Positions 1-8,680 of a stretch of DNA of 43,950 nucleotides are shown piece after piece. The notes under the pieces were generated by a model that worked only from the letters and a program-made list of their open reading frames with translations, did no database searches and had not been told where the DNA came from. The position numbers and the translations under genes are program-made. How positions within the stretch are numbered: the stretch's first letter is position 1; each line of letters begins with the position of its first letter. Source of the DNA: a virus; IMG/VR virus record IMGVR_UViG_3300042010_000092, positions 1 through 43,950 of that record; one strand, 5' to 3'.

Positions 1-1188
1 GTTGAAGCAGAAGAAGAAGCTGCCGAAGCAGTTGCGGAAGACGAAGATCTAGACGACGAAATCGTTGATACTTCTAAGTCTGTCGAAGAACTGGAAGACG
101 AAGAAGTAGCTGTCGAAGAGTTCATTGGTGTACTGCAACACGGTATCCGTACTAAGCGCTTCAACGCACAAACCGTAGCTCTGGCACAATCCAAACTGCA
201 ACGCCTGTGTGGTAAGTTCCAGGAAGAATCCCCAGTGATCCCTTCGATGGAAGACTACAGTGAACAGAACCTGGGTGAGTATTACACTAACTCGTTGGAA
301 TCGTTCTCTAGCTTCCTGAAGAAAATCAAACACGCTCGTGATTCGTTCATGGATAACTTCGCTAAGAAGATGAACGACAAGATTCACCTGAAAGCAGTTG
401 AGACTTATGTAGCTGGTATCAACAAAGCCCTGGACGTGCAGATCATCCGTGTTAAAGATCTGGAACTGAAAGAAGCTGCTACCGTTAAGGTCCCTGCCCC
501 TATCCGTGGCGAAGGTGGTCCGCTCAAAGCTGTTACTGCTGAACTGCAGTGGTTGGGTGAAGTTGCTAACGTGTTCAGTCATGACCGTAAGTGGCTTGAA
601 GGTGTAGCTGGTCAACTGTCTGCCGCTGTTAAAGAAGGCGATGCTCTTAAGTCGACATCTACCATTAACAAAGCACTGAAGCTACCACTTCCAGTTAAGT
701 CTTACCCTGCAAGCGTATTCACTGGTTCTAGCCTGTCGGCCTTTACCTTTAACAAGGCTGAGAAGAAAGCAACTGGTAGCCTGGTAGAAGACATGTCTAC
801 TCTGGGTGATCGTGCAATCCCTGCTGCATCTGGTGGTGCTGGCAAAGGTAGTGGTCCTGATTCGGTTACCATGAAGAAAGCTGACCTGGTTAAAGCTCTG
901 CAACTCGCTAAAGTCCTGATCGGTCTTTCTCGTGGCACTGCAGGCGCTGCCGGTAAAGGCATCGTTGAAACCATCGACGTTGTTAACCGCTCGAAGTCTG
1001 AGCTGAATCAGAAAGATGCTAAATCCGGTGATGCACAAACACGTGCAGCTAACGAGAAAGCACTTAGCAAGCTGGTTACCGAGTTCTGGACCGGTCTGTC
1101 TAACTCCACTGATAACTACTCGATGTTCCAATGGCACATCGCTGCACTGGCTGATAACCTGGTTCGCCTGGTTGCAAAAGTCAAGTAA
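1..1188 (+). CDS. Internal-head-like virion protein, 5' partial
   Basis: The frame is open from base 1, so the true start lies upstream. About 395 residues are visible. The first 40 are extremely acidic (runs of E, A and D), followed by a mixed helical region and a C-terminus ending near NSTDNYSMFQWHIAAL. An acidic leader before a helical body fits the internal head proteins of phiKZ-type phages, which are cleaved by the prohead protease after S/A/G-x-E. Candidate sites SVE and AVE occur near visible residues 28 and 40. Four large probable virion genes follow. The internal-head assignment is an inference from composition and context; a scaffold or other virion protein is possible. Confidence 0.5.
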   Translation, partial: VEAEEEAAEAVAEDEDLDDEIVDTSKSVEELEDEEVAVEEFIGVLQHGIRTKRFNAQTVALAQSKLQRLCGKFQEESPVIPSMEDYSEQNLGEYYTNSLESFSSFLKKIKHARDSFMDNFAKKMNDKIHLKAVETYVAGINKALDVQIIRVKDLELKEAATVKVPAPIRGEGGPLKAVTAELQWLGEVANVFSHDRKWLEGVAGQLSAAVKEGDALKSTSTINKALKLPLPVKSYPASVFTGSSLSAFTFNKAEKKATGSLVEDMSTLGDRAIPAASGGAGKGSGPDSVTMKKADLVKALQLAKVLIGLSRGTAGAAGKGIVETIDVVNRSKSELNQKDAKSGDAQTRAANEKALSKLVTEFWTGLSNSTDNYSMFQWHIAALADNLVRLVAKVK

Positions 1189-1191
1189 CAA

Positions 1192-1224
1192 CATAGACGC
1201 CTTCCCTCCGGGGAAGGCTTTATG
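1192..1224 (+). terminator. Palindromic hairpin with CATA/TATG flanks
   Basis: A perfect 8 bp stem, GCCTTCCC / GGGAAGGC (1199-1206 and 1211-1218), closes a TCCG loop. CATA lies at 1192 and TTTATG ends at 1224. It sits directly after the stop of the internal-head-like gene and before the next gene. No T-run follows. It may end upstream transcription, and TATG may be a late-promoter element for the gene at 1264. Confidence 0.65.
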
Positions 1225-1263
1225 CCGAATCTTATGACTTTCAAAACTAACGAGGGGAAATCC

Positions 1264-2886
1264 ATGCCTCATTCACTAATGGTCTTACCCGATACGTACG
1301 AGTCTGTAATCCGACGTGTTGCTGTAGATCTGACAGAACAACTGTCTAACATCATTGACATTCCCAAAGACACGCATGTGTTCCTACCAGGTAACTCTGA
1401 TAAGGTTCCACTCGACAAAGGTGGCTTTGGTGCGTGTTGCTCTACGGAGATTGTTTATGACCCTGAGGCACGAGTAACCATTCGTTATCAGGATATCGCT
1501 GATGATAACTTTGCATTGCCAACGGCAGTAAACACATTTAAGAACTTACCTATTTGGGAAGACCCTATTCGGGATATCCAAGTTTGCCCAGTTCGCCGTA
1601 TGTTGGACTTCCGTGTAGATATCGAATATCAGTCCGAAGGGATTGTTACAGCCAAGCGGTGGTTAGATGAACAACGTGCCCGTGTATCTCGTGGTGGTGC
1701 TGAACTCACACTGAAGCTTGATTATTACTACATGCTTCCACGTCCACTCCAAGCTTTGTTGCGTGGCATGTACGATACGATTCAATGTAGTGATTGGCCT
1801 ATTGAAGAAACCTTTCAGGAATACCTGGATAAATACTTCTTCCAATCGCACACCATGGTAGCTACGTTGTCATTGCAACATGAACAACCCGCTATCCGTG
1901 AACGTCAACTAGATGTGGTGGGGTGGTTCGACTTTACTGGTACGCCAGATACCCCTGCGGCTAACAGCGATAAGGCTGGGGCCTACACTGTGTCTGTAAC
2001 GTTCACTGTGCGGTTTGAACAACCAACCCACGTGTATGTTCGTTATCCACTAGTATGCCACCAGAATCCTATTCCAAACGTCTTCTGGCCTAAGCATCAA
2101 CCTAAACGTTATCAGCAAGTAGATCGGAAACAATCTTATCTGCGTGGACCTTTAGATAAACGGTTTGTTGCTCCTCGCCCTAAACACGTTCCTTATATCC
2201 AATACCCAACTGTTAACGATTGGACAACTACACAGAAACCGTACGATGCATTCACGTTCTATACAGGACTGGTGAGTATTGAAAAGGATGACCGTCGTAG
2301 TTTGTTGGATCTGAAGAATATTGGCGATTGGCATTTCACTGAACACTTCATGGAATACTTTACGGACCTAGGGACCAAGTGTATTGTTCGACCGGGTGGC
2401 TTGTTTAACTTCCGGCTATATAAGAACAACGAGTGGATGGATCTACAACTAGAACTCGAACCGGGTACTACAATGATCCGAGCTCCATTTGACCTAGACC
2501 CGACTAAGTATTACCACATCGAGATTTCGATTGATCGGAACTGGTGGGCCGTACACGACAAAGTTTGGGATCACTTGCGTTATTACCCTACGGTGTTCTG
2601 GACGGTGTGTAATTTGTTCAGTGTCAGTGTTGGGCGTAAACCAATGGACCAGATGCAATTGTTGGGCGTAAAGCTTCCGCAACGTATGGTTCCGGAAGGT
2701 TGTCCTGGCGAGGGTACATCGGCGTGGACTAAGGACGTTCCTGTCTTTAAGACGGGTGTGGTTAAGCAAGATGACGTAACCCGTGCACGTCGGGAAATGG
2801 AACTCCGGGGTGGCCCATGGTTCAAAGGTAATCGGAACGGTATCATGACTGTATTGTGTGGTGATATCGTAACAACGAGGAAATAA
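1264..2886 (+). CDS. Probable virion structural protein
   Basis: A 540-residue soluble protein with no motif I recognise. It is rich in aromatic residues and Pro, with beta-type segments, as in many baseplate or head components. The start at 1264 has a strong ribosome site (GAGGGG at 1252-1257). An in-frame ATG at 1222 is part of the hairpin/TATG element and has no ribosome site, so I rejected it. The gene is followed two bases later by another large gene in a tight run of four (1264-6301). A structural role is inferred from size and neighbourhood only. Confidence 0.6.
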   Translation: MPHSLMVLPDTYESVIRRVAVDLTEQLSNIIDIPKDTHVFLPGNSDKVPLDKGGFGACCSTEIVYDPEARVTIRYQDIADDNFALPTAVNTFKNLPIWEDPIRDIQVCPVRRMLDFRVDIEYQSEGIVTAKRWLDEQRARVSRGGAELTLKLDYYYMLPRPLQALLRGMYDTIQCSDWPIEETFQEYLDKYFFQSHTMVATLSLQHEQPAIRERQLDVVGWFDFTGTPDTPAANSDKAGAYTVSVTFTVRFEQPTHVYVRYPLVCHQNPIPNVFWPKHQPKRYQQVDRKQSYLRGPLDKRFVAPRPKHVPYIQYPTVNDWTTTQKPYDAFTFYTGLVSIEKDDRRSLLDLKNIGDWHFTEHFMEYFTDLGTKCIVRPGGLFNFRLYKNNEWMDLQLELEPGTTMIRAPFDLDPTKYYHIEISIDRNWWAVHDKVWDHLRYYPTVFWTVCNLFSVSVGRKPMDQMQLLGVKLPQRMVPEGCPGEGTSAWTKDVPVFKTGVVKQDDVTRARREMELRGGPWFKGNRNGIMTVLCGDIVTTRK

Positions 2887-2888
2887 CA

Positions 2889-4316
2889 ATGCCTATCGTA
2901 GAACAAGTTAAAGACCCAGGTGAACCGTGTTATGATCCTGGGCAGGGTGAGATCCCTAATAATGCTGTCCGTATTGAATCGGAAGTATTTCGGGGTATCA
3001 CTATCGATAAGGAGTACGCTCCTCCTTCACATTTGATGCAGTGGACTTCTGGTTCTAACTGGATCGTGGATTACTGGTCTCAGATTCTTAAGCCTAACCA
3101 AGAGCCAACACCACAGAACGTAAACCGTGAGCCACATGCGCAACAGTACCGTTGGTTGAAACGAATTCCATTGAAGGTGACACAATCCCTCGATGGTAGT
3201 TCGGATGATACAATCAACGTATGGACACGGACTGGTGGTGGTCACACTTACGGCTTCATGACTCCTAACCAGGGGGACATGTTTTCTGCTGGTATTGGTA
3301 ATGGCCGTACCGGTTTGTTTACTATTACTTCGGCTAAGCGTGTAACCATTCAATCGGGTTCTACGTTTGCAGTAGAATGGAAACAAGTCAGTGAACTTAC
3401 GGAAGAACGCTTTAATGACTTGAAGCGTAAGTCGGAAGAAGAGTATTGGTTCTCTGCAGCATCGGCTAACTCGGGTTGTGGTCCATTCGTATCTAACGAA
3501 GAACAAGCCCGTAGTACGATGTACGGTAAATTACTCCGTACATTGGTTGATCGCTATATCACCGACTTCTTCTCCAAAGAGCACTACACGTTCCTTGTAC
3601 CTGATCAACTGTACAAAACGTACGATCATTGGGTAGCCAAAGCTTTTGTAGCTATGGTCGATACCACAATGGATGGACGGATGCGGAAAGTGAAGTTACT
3701 GAACGTAATGTCTGAACCCGTAATGTCACAGCCGACCGTGTGGGATGCTATCATTCGACATGACATGGATAAGATCAGTGACTCTACTGAACGATGCCAC
3801 TTGGTTTCTACAAAGATCTCTCGTTGGCGTCCAGAGCTACAAGCTATCGGTTACTCGGGTATCCCACGGTTTGTTTTCCCTATGGAAGCACCTACTGACG
3901 TGGATTCCCAATACGATGGCGAAGATCGTGCACGTCCTTGGGGTATTCCTTTTCATGAAGGCCTTCCCCGTCGTCCGCTCCCAGGTCCACACAAAACACA
4001 ACTCGAACGTGATCTAGAATGGTTCCGTCGAGTTAAACCAGAAGACGAACGTAATTACATCGGACAAGAGTATCGCATCCCTGCAGATATTCATCCTGTA
4101 GTACGTGACAACTTCTACGTCTTCACCGAATCGTTCTATCGTTGTGATCCACATCTTCAGTCTAAATTGGAGATGGTTACAACTTCAATGTTACGTGGTG
4201 AAGAAATCGATAAAAGACAATTTGACGCATTGCTGGAGAACATCCGGTATTGGGACAACCTAGAACGGTTCTACTACTACCCGGTGGTCATCGCATTGCT
4301 GAAGTACGCAATGTAG
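2889..4316 (+). CDS. Probable virion structural protein
   Basis: A 475-residue soluble protein with no recognised domain. The N-terminal 200 residues look beta-rich (many G, T, W, Y) and the C-terminal half is helical and charged. GAGG about 9 bases upstream supports ATG 2889, two bases after the previous stop, so the pair is probably co-translated. Position in the run of large genes next to an internal-head-like gene suggests a virion component. Confidence 0.6.
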   Translation: MPIVEQVKDPGEPCYDPGQGEIPNNAVRIESEVFRGITIDKEYAPPSHLMQWTSGSNWIVDYWSQILKPNQEPTPQNVNREPHAQQYRWLKRIPLKVTQSLDGSSDDTINVWTRTGGGHTYGFMTPNQGDMFSAGIGNGRTGLFTITSAKRVTIQSGSTFAVEWKQVSELTEERFNDLKRKSEEEYWFSAASANSGCGPFVSNEEQARSTMYGKLLRTLVDRYITDFFSKEHYTFLVPDQLYKTYDHWVAKAFVAMVDTTMDGRMRKVKLLNVMSEPVMSQPTVWDAIIRHDMDKISDSTERCHLVSTKISRWRPELQAIGYSGIPRFVFPMEAPTDVDSQYDGEDRARPWGIPFHEGLPRRPLPGPHKTQLERDLEWFRRVKPEDERNYIGQEYRIPADIHPVVRDNFYVFTESFYRCDPHLQSKLEMVTTSMLRGEEIDKRQFDALLENIRYWDNLERFYYYPVVIALLKYAM

Positions 4317-4323
4317 GTAAATC

Positions 4324-4899
4324 ATGGAAAAGGCACTGATCACACGTAACACCGCTGCATGGCGGATTTGGAACTTACGGTTCCATGTACAAATCCCAAC
4401 CCTCGCGCAATACTCAGCAGAATACCTTCGTACGAATTATGTGGGAATCTCCGGAGACAAGCAACTTGATAAACTACGCATGAACCAACTCGTGGATGTT
4501 AAACAAACATGTGCTGGTCTAGCAATGATTATCGATGAGGGTTATTCCTTCACTATCCTGAATCGTTGGGACTGTGTCCAAATGTATTCGGATATCCAAG
4601 AGCACTTTCGGAACTGGCTAGACATGACGTACGGTGGTTATCCACCAGGTGCGTTCCCCCCAATTTCAGACATGCGTTTATTAGAACGTGTTGCTCTGGA
4701 AATGCACGCCGAGGCTCAACGGCTATCGCCTAAGGATCGTGAACAAGCTTCCCGTATCTTTGACGGTATCGCTCGTATGAACCGTCGCCGTAACTTGGCT
4801 GGTGCTGATAAGGCTGCTCGTGAACGGATGATGTCCGGTGGTCAGCTTAAACCTTACAATTCCATGGTCGATCAAATCGAACGGTACATGTTGGAGTAA
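4324..4899 (+). CDS. Small helical protein of the virion cluster
   Basis: A 191-residue, mostly helical protein without a recognised domain. The C-terminus is basic (RMNRRR and following residues). It starts 7 bases after the previous stop; the ribosome site overlaps that stop (TAGGTA). It is flanked by two large probable virion genes with spacings under 10 bases, so it is likely part of the same structural operon. Connector, chaperone or virion part are all possible. Confidence 0.55.
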   Translation: MEKALITRNTAAWRIWNLRFHVQIPTLAQYSAEYLRTNYVGISGDKQLDKLRMNQLVDVKQTCAGLAMIIDEGYSFTILNRWDCVQMYSDIQEHFRNWLDMTYGGYPPGAFPPISDMRLLERVALEMHAEAQRLSPKDREQASRIFDGIARMNRRRNLAGADKAARERMMSGGQLKPYNSMVDQIERYMLE

Positions 4900-4903
4900 T
4901 TAG

Positions 4904-6301
4904 ATGGCTGTTGATAATACGCTACTCATGCGTGAAGTTGATGACATTCGTGATAACGGTGAAGGTAATTCCGGATGGCGCATTGATTGTCAACTCATCG
5001 TAAAAGAAACAACATGGATCAAACCACAGAAAGTTGAATTCGAAACGCTCAGTCGGAACTACGCTGATAAAGCACAGTTCTCTGATCGACGTATGATCCA
5101 GTTCATGTTGCAACAAGGGGATTTCCAATACGACGTTGTGCCTAATCGGGATAACCTGATGTGCGAAGTCGTGTACGTTCCTTTGAAGTACAATTCGAAC
5201 GCAATGGATACTACCCGGAAGTCTGAAGTTAAACGTTACCGAGCTGTGTTAATGACACAGTTCAACAATGCGTTGACTAACAAGAATGCTCAGACCAGTT
5301 CACGTGAATCACTGAACCAACTTGGTATGATTTCGGTGGCCGTACAGTTAATCGAAGAATCAGCATTTCGTGTTAACATGATGTCGTATGGTAATGGCTT
5401 ACGTCAATGCACTACGATGATGGCTATCCAAGAAGTCTTGGCTTCTACAATGGGTGACGTGGGTACTCAAGATGCTAAACGCATTAAGGGTATCAATTTC
5501 CTCGATGGGTATAACACTGAGATCCGTACGGTCATGGACTTTCCTGACGGGATGATGTTGAAAGACGTCCCTCATTACATCCATGAAGAAGAAGGTGGTG
5601 TGTATCCAACAGGTTTTGGCCGTTATCTCCAAGATCAGTATTGGTACATCTATCCCCTGTACGACTCTACTCGGTATAAGAAGAACACCAAAGTTCTGAA
5701 ATTGATCAACGTTCCTAACGATCGATATCAAGGTGCTGAGCGAACATATAAAGTCGATGAGCAACATGTCACGGTACTCGCCACAGGCGATGCAAGCTCC
5801 CTAGACAACGGTTTAGCCGATAACCTGAAACAAGGTAACGGTTTACGCTTTGGTGACGTTACAAAGCTTCTGGGAGAGTTTGGTAAGGCTAAGGATAACC
5901 GCACGTTAGTTGACCGGGCTACAAATCTGTTTGAAGTATCTACAGGTCTGTTGGAGTCTGGTTATAACAATGTGCGTTGGGCTTACGACAGAGCTACGTC
6001 TAACCCATTCAAACATTACTCAGAAATGGCTAGACGGCGTGGGATGTTTATCAAGCTGCAGTGGTATCATGGGGATTCGGATTTGTTGTACCCAGGAATG
6101 CCGGTTAAGTTTATGACTATTAATGACAACGATGTAGAAACTTACAACGGTGTGTTATTAGGTGTAGACGAACAACGAGGACAACAAGACTCAAACGTGG
6201 AAGTTACATCACACGTTGGGATTGTGACGCTCGCTGTGTTCATTAACCGTAAAGAAGGTGATCCGGTCATTGTTGACCCAGATGCCCCTCGCACGAATTG
6301 A
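4904..6301 (+). CDS. Probable virion structural protein
   Basis: A 465-residue soluble protein. The middle part (about residues 200-290) is rich in Tyr, Gly and Asp, and the C-terminal 60 residues look like a beta domain ending in VDPDAPRTN. GGAG 8 bases upstream supports ATG 4904. It is the last of the four-gene run and ends 3 bases before a hairpin, so it closes the transcription unit. No family recognised; a tail or baseplate role is plausible but not shown. Confidence 0.6.
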   Translation: MAVDNTLLMREVDDIRDNGEGNSGWRIDCQLIVKETTWIKPQKVEFETLSRNYADKAQFSDRRMIQFMLQQGDFQYDVVPNRDNLMCEVVYVPLKYNSNAMDTTRKSEVKRYRAVLMTQFNNALTNKNAQTSSRESLNQLGMISVAVQLIEESAFRVNMMSYGNGLRQCTTMMAIQEVLASTMGDVGTQDAKRIKGINFLDGYNTEIRTVMDFPDGMMLKDVPHYIHEEEGGVYPTGFGRYLQDQYWYIYPLYDSTRYKKNTKVLKLINVPNDRYQGAERTYKVDEQHVTVLATGDASSLDNGLADNLKQGNGLRFGDVTKLLGEFGKAKDNRTLVDRATNLFEVSTGLLESGYNNVRWAYDRATSNPFKHYSEMARRRGMFIKLQWYHGDSDLLYPGMPVKFMTINDNDVETYNGVLLGVDEQRGQQDSNVEVTSHVGIVTLAVFINRKEGDPVIVDPDAPRTN

Positions 6302-6304
6302 CAG

Positions 6305-6335
6305 CATAACGCCTCCCCAACGGGAGGCAGTTATG
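6305..6335 (+). terminator. 13 bp palindromic hairpin, CATAAC...GTTATG
   Basis: CATAAC + GCCTCCC, loop CAAC, GGGAGGC + one bulged A + GTTATG. Here the flanks pair perfectly with the stem, giving 13 bp. It lies just after the stop at 6301 and 13 bases before the next start. No T-run. Likely terminator, possibly combined with a TATG late promoter for the small gene at 6348. Confidence 0.65.
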
Positions 6336-6347
6336 ACAGGTATTAGA

Positions 6348-6719
6348 ATGGCCGGTATTAACCACTTTGTTCGGATTGAACAAGTTTGGTCATACAACAT
6401 GATTGGTAGCCTTAAAGATTCACTTTCCATTGACATGCATGTGGTGAATGACCTCTTTACAAAAGCTGCTGCTTATTTGATGGCTAGACACAATTTTCAT
6501 TTGGTGCAGAACAATCAACAATACAACTGGTTCATGCATCAACTGCGTGATCATCTAGATGGACGGTATCCCGTACCGGCTGATCACATTCTCTATTACT
6601 ACGAGAACATCTTTCGTATCATTTCGCCCGCATTAGCACAGATTACTTCATCAATCATTAAATGTACCACTATCACCACAGATCAAGGTGATATTGAAGG
6701 CTTTGTGTTCGAAACCTAG
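6348..6719 (+). CDS. Unknown 123-residue protein
   Basis: A His- and Tyr-rich soluble protein, no family recognised. I chose ATG 6348 because AGG at 6338-6340 sits 7 bases upstream. In-frame ATGs at 6258 and 6333 lie inside the previous gene or inside the hairpin's TATG and lack a ribosome site. It is the last gene before the early-type promoter block, so it could be expressed late from the TATG at 6332. Confidence 0.65.
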   Translation: MAGINHFVRIEQVWSYNMIGSLKDSLSIDMHVVNDLFTKAAAYLMARHNFHLVQNNQQYNWFMHQLRDHLDGRYPVPADHILYYYENIFRIISPALAQITSSIIKCTTITTDQGDIEGFVFET

Positions 6720-6721
6720 AT

Positions 6722-6760
6722 TTAAACCATTTAAAGGCCTATATTACGAATGTGAATCTA
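6722..6760 (+). promoter_or_regulatory. Early-type promoter, tripartite
   Basis: Upstream block TTAAACCATT (6722), 8-base spacer, core TATATTAC (6740-6747), then GAATGTGAAT. The same three blocks recur at 7613, 8221, 9828 and 12018. TATATTAC matches the early-promoter motif described for phage phiKZ. It drives the gene at 6782. Confidence 0.75.
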
Positions 6761-6781
6761 CGCATTTAAAAGGATCTATTT

Positions 6782-7102
6782 ATGGACACTGCATCGAAGA
6801 TTGTGCTGGGTTTCATTGGTTGCGTTGGTAGTGTTTGCCTCGCTTCCTGCGTACGAGTTGGACTGCGTGCCAAAAAGACAACTGCAGCCATGGATCAAAT
6901 GGAAGCAGAACTCAACATCATCAACTGGCAGTACAACGAAGGTGACATCTCTCGCCCTCAGGCTGAGCGTGCCATCGACGTGGTTGTCGATAAATATAAA
7001 GCCATCTACATGACCTACTCGCTGGACAAAAGCGATGAGGTTCGTGACTTCTTCGAGAAGCACCGGGAAGGCAAAAAGAAATTGTTGGGGTTCCCTGCAT
7101 GA
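6782..7102 (+). CDS. Membrane-anchored small protein, N-terminal TM
   Basis: 106 residues. Residues 6-24 form a hydrophobic helix with four Cys in and just after it, followed by a Lys/Arg stretch (positive-inside) and a charged helical tail. AAAGG upstream supports the start. The tail pattern (G-x-I-x-R, then K/R-Y and S-L/F-x-K/Q) resembles the genes at 7293 and 12993, suggesting paralogues. First gene of the block under the 6740 promoter; its stop overlaps the next start by ATGA. Function unknown; an inner-membrane role early in infection is inferred. Confidence 0.75.
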   Translation: MDTASKIVLGFIGCVGSVCLASCVRVGLRAKKTTAAMDQMEAELNIINWQYNEGDISRPQAERAIDVVVDKYKAIYMTYSLDKSDEVRDFFEKHREGKKKLLGFPA

Positions 7103-7260
7103 ACGAACAAATTGATGATGCTGTAAACGAACGCTACCGTAAAATGGCTGAAGGCAAAGAACCCAAGCCAGTGCAAAAAGACATTCTCTGGATCACTCCA
7201 CGTAAACTGGGCGTACTCTTCGGAGTAAGCCTGGTTATGTCCCTCATCATCCTCGGTTGA
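7099..7260 (+). CDS. Tiny C-tail-anchored membrane protein
   Basis: 53 residues. The first 35 are charged and the last 18 (LGVLFGVSLVMSLIILG region) form a transmembrane helix ending at the C-terminus. The start overlaps the upstream stop as ATGA, so translation is probably coupled. C-tail anchoring with a soluble N-terminus is the reverse of its neighbours. Function unknown. Confidence 0.7.
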   Translation: MNEQIDDAVNERYRKMAEGKEPKPVQKDILWITPRKLGVLFGVSLVMSLIILG

Positions 7261-7292
7261 ATCCAATCCGCCATTAGGCGAAGGAGCTTCAC

Positions 7293-7610
7293 ATGGCTAC
7301 GAGCAATACAATGGTTCTTACAACGGTTGGCTTTTCTGCCCTGTTCGTTTGGGGCATGGCAAAGCTCGGCATGCGGGTAACCGAATGCTGCCGCTGTGTA
7401 GAAGAGTACACCGCTGAGTTTGAAAAGATTCGTGAGCGTCAACTCTCGAAAGCTATCACTCGGACGGAAGCCCTGGAAGAACTCAGTGTCGCACACAAGC
7501 GCATTGAGCGTCGTTATCTGCGCGTGTCGTTCAATCAGGAACGCAGCAAGATGTGGCTGAAACAAATGTACGCCATCCATCGTCACCTGATCATACTCGC
7601 GGAAGTATGA
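7293..7610 (+). CDS. Membrane-anchored small protein, N-terminal TM
   Basis: 105 residues: a hydrophobic segment at about 8-25, a Cys pair in ECCRC near 31-35, then a long charged, probably coiled-coil tail. AAGGAG 8 bases upstream. The tail shares a pattern (A-I-T-R-x-E-A, then R-Y-L-R-V-S-F) with the proteins at 6782 and 12993. Followed at once by a promoter, so it likely ends the first small operon. Confidence 0.75.
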   Translation: MATSNTMVLTTVGFSALFVWGMAKLGMRVTECCRCVEEYTAEFEKIRERQLSKAITRTEALEELSVAHKRIERRYLRVSFNQERSKMWLKQMYAIHRHLIILAEV

Positions 7611-7612
7611 TT

Positions 7613-7654
7613 TAAAACAATTATAGGGCTATATTACTATTGTGACATAGCCCC
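7613..7654 (+). promoter_or_regulatory. Early-type promoter with inverted repeat
   Basis: TTAAAACAATT (7613-7623), 7-base spacer, TATATTAC (7631-7638), then TATTGTGACAT. GGGCTAT (7627-7633) and ATAGCCC (7648-7654) form a 7 bp inverted repeat around the core. Same family as the promoter at 6740; drives the genes at 7681 and 7840. Confidence 0.75.
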
Positions 7655-7680
7655 AATAAAATACTTTAAGGAGTTACACA

Positions 7681-7800
7681 ATGCAATCTTTCGCAATCGC
7701 TGTAGGTAAGGCAATCGTTGTTGGCGTAGGTTCTCACTACCTCACCAAAGCCATCATCAAAACCGTTGATGCACAAGTTGCAAAACGTAAGAAAGCCTAA
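7681..7800 (+). CDS. 39-residue amphipathic or membrane peptide
   Basis: Start has AAGGAG 7 bases upstream. The first 20 residues are hydrophobic with small side chains, then a GSHYLTKAI motif and a Lys-rich end. A near copy of this motif (VSHYAVKAI) occurs in the 40-residue protein at 8481, so the two are paralogues. The hydrophobic part may span or lie on the membrane. Function unknown. Confidence 0.7.
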   Translation: MQSFAIAVGKAIVVGVGSHYLTKAIIKTVDAQVAKRKKA

Positions 7801-7839
7801 ACCACAACACCACATTAAATTTCAAGCTAAGGGATCTAC

Positions 7840-8220
7840 ATGAACACTATCGCCATTTGCGTGCTGCTCGCTATCGCTTTCGTAATCTACCGTGCACACG
7901 CAAATCGTGGTCGCCATGCTGAAGAACAACGCATCGACCGTGAAGTTGCAAACATCGTTTCTCGTCTGATCCAAACGACTCCTGAGTTTTTCAGTCAGTC
8001 TGGTCTGTACACCGCTGCAAGCTCCACCCTCGAATTCGAATTCCGTTGGCTGCCTGTGTATCGGGCTGCCTTCAAACGCCGCATGATCAAGCTGGAAGAA
8101 GCCCCTAAAGCAATGCAAGTAGTTGGCTATAGTCATCAACTGCGTTTCTTTGGCAATACCATTCCAGTAAAGAACTACGTTGACATTACCGAAACTGCTT
8201 TCGTTGAACGCGTAGCTTGA
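7840..8220 (+). CDS. Signal-anchor protein, 126 residues
   Basis: Residues 3-18 form a short hydrophobic helix, followed by Arg/His-rich positive residues and a soluble domain of about 100 residues with basic patches (YRAAFKRRMIK). AAGGGA upstream. Membrane anchored with the soluble part probably cytoplasmic by the positive-inside rule. No family recognised. Confidence 0.75.
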   Translation: MNTIAICVLLAIAFVIYRAHANRGRHAEEQRIDREVANIVSRLIQTTPEFFSQSGLYTAASSTLEFEFRWLPVYRAAFKRRMIKLEEAPKAMQVVGYSHQLRFFGNTIPVKNYVDITETAFVERVA

Positions 8221-8260
8221 TTCAAAACGATTTAACCACTATATTACAACTGTGATAATC
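8221..8260 (+). promoter_or_regulatory. Early-type promoter, tripartite
   Basis: TTCAAAACGATT (8221-8232), 7-base spacer, TATATTAC (8240-8247), then AACTGTGATAAT. It lies immediately after the stop of the previous gene and upstream of the 8286 gene. Confidence 0.75.
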
Positions 8261-8285
8261 CCCCTCTAAGCTAAGGAGTTCCATC

Positions 8286-8453
8286 ATGATGAATGCAATC
8301 CGTCTCACCGCTCTGGGTCTGATCGGCGCTGCTCACGCAAAAGCTCTGTACGACGAAGCAACCGCACCCAAGCGTGACCTGACTCAAGTTGTTGTCAGCG
8401 GTTCCATCGTAACGCTGTGTGGCATCGCTGTAGTCACCATCCTCAAGAAGTAA
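8286..8453 (+). CDS. 55-residue two-helix membrane protein
   Basis: Two hydrophobic segments (about 5-18 and 36-52) separated by a charged linker, ending in LKK. AAGGAG at 8273-8278 is 7 bases from ATG 8286; a second ATG follows directly. The hairpin-like topology resembles the tandem pair at 11600 and 11808. Function unknown. Confidence 0.75.
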   Translation: MMNAIRLTALGLIGAAHAKALYDEATAPKRDLTQVVVSGSIVTLCGIAVVTILKK

Positions 8454-8480
8454 TCAACCGAATTGTTCAGGAGCTCCACA

Positions 8481-8603
8481 ATGAAAGACACTATTGTTGA
8501 ACTGGCAAGAAAGATCGCTATTGCCACTGCCATCGGTGTAGTGTCGCACTATGCTGTAAAAGCCATTGTGGAGGCTGAACAAAAAGCTAAAAAGCGCCGT
8601 TGA
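8481..8603 (+). CDS. 40-residue paralogue of the 7681 peptide
   Basis: AGGAG at 8469-8473 supports ATG 8481. The protein has a hydrophobic N-terminal helix, a GVVSHYAVKAI motif and a Lys/Arg tail, matching the 7681 product (GVGSHYLTKAI). A weak hairpin with T-run follows at 8646. Function unknown. Confidence 0.7.
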   Translation: MKDTIVELARKIAIATAIGVVSHYAVKAIVEAEQKAKKRR

Positions 8604-8645
8604 GCGCTGGGGTTCATGGTCAGTTGATCGTGGACCCTTGGTAAT

Positions 8646-8668
8646 AAATCAATCGCTGATTTCTTTTT
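8646..8668 (+). terminator. Weak intrinsic terminator
   Basis: AAATCA (8646-8651), loop ATCGC, TGATTT (8657-8662), then CTTTTT. Lies between the genes at 8481 and 8681. The AT-rich stem is short, so strength is doubtful. Confidence 0.45.
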
Positions 8669-8680
8669 GGGGTAAAAGCA

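Noticed and set aside
1222-1263. Earlier in-frame ATG for the 1264 gene
   Set aside because: The ATG is the TATG of the hairpin element and lacks a ribosome site; GAGGGG is placed for 1264.
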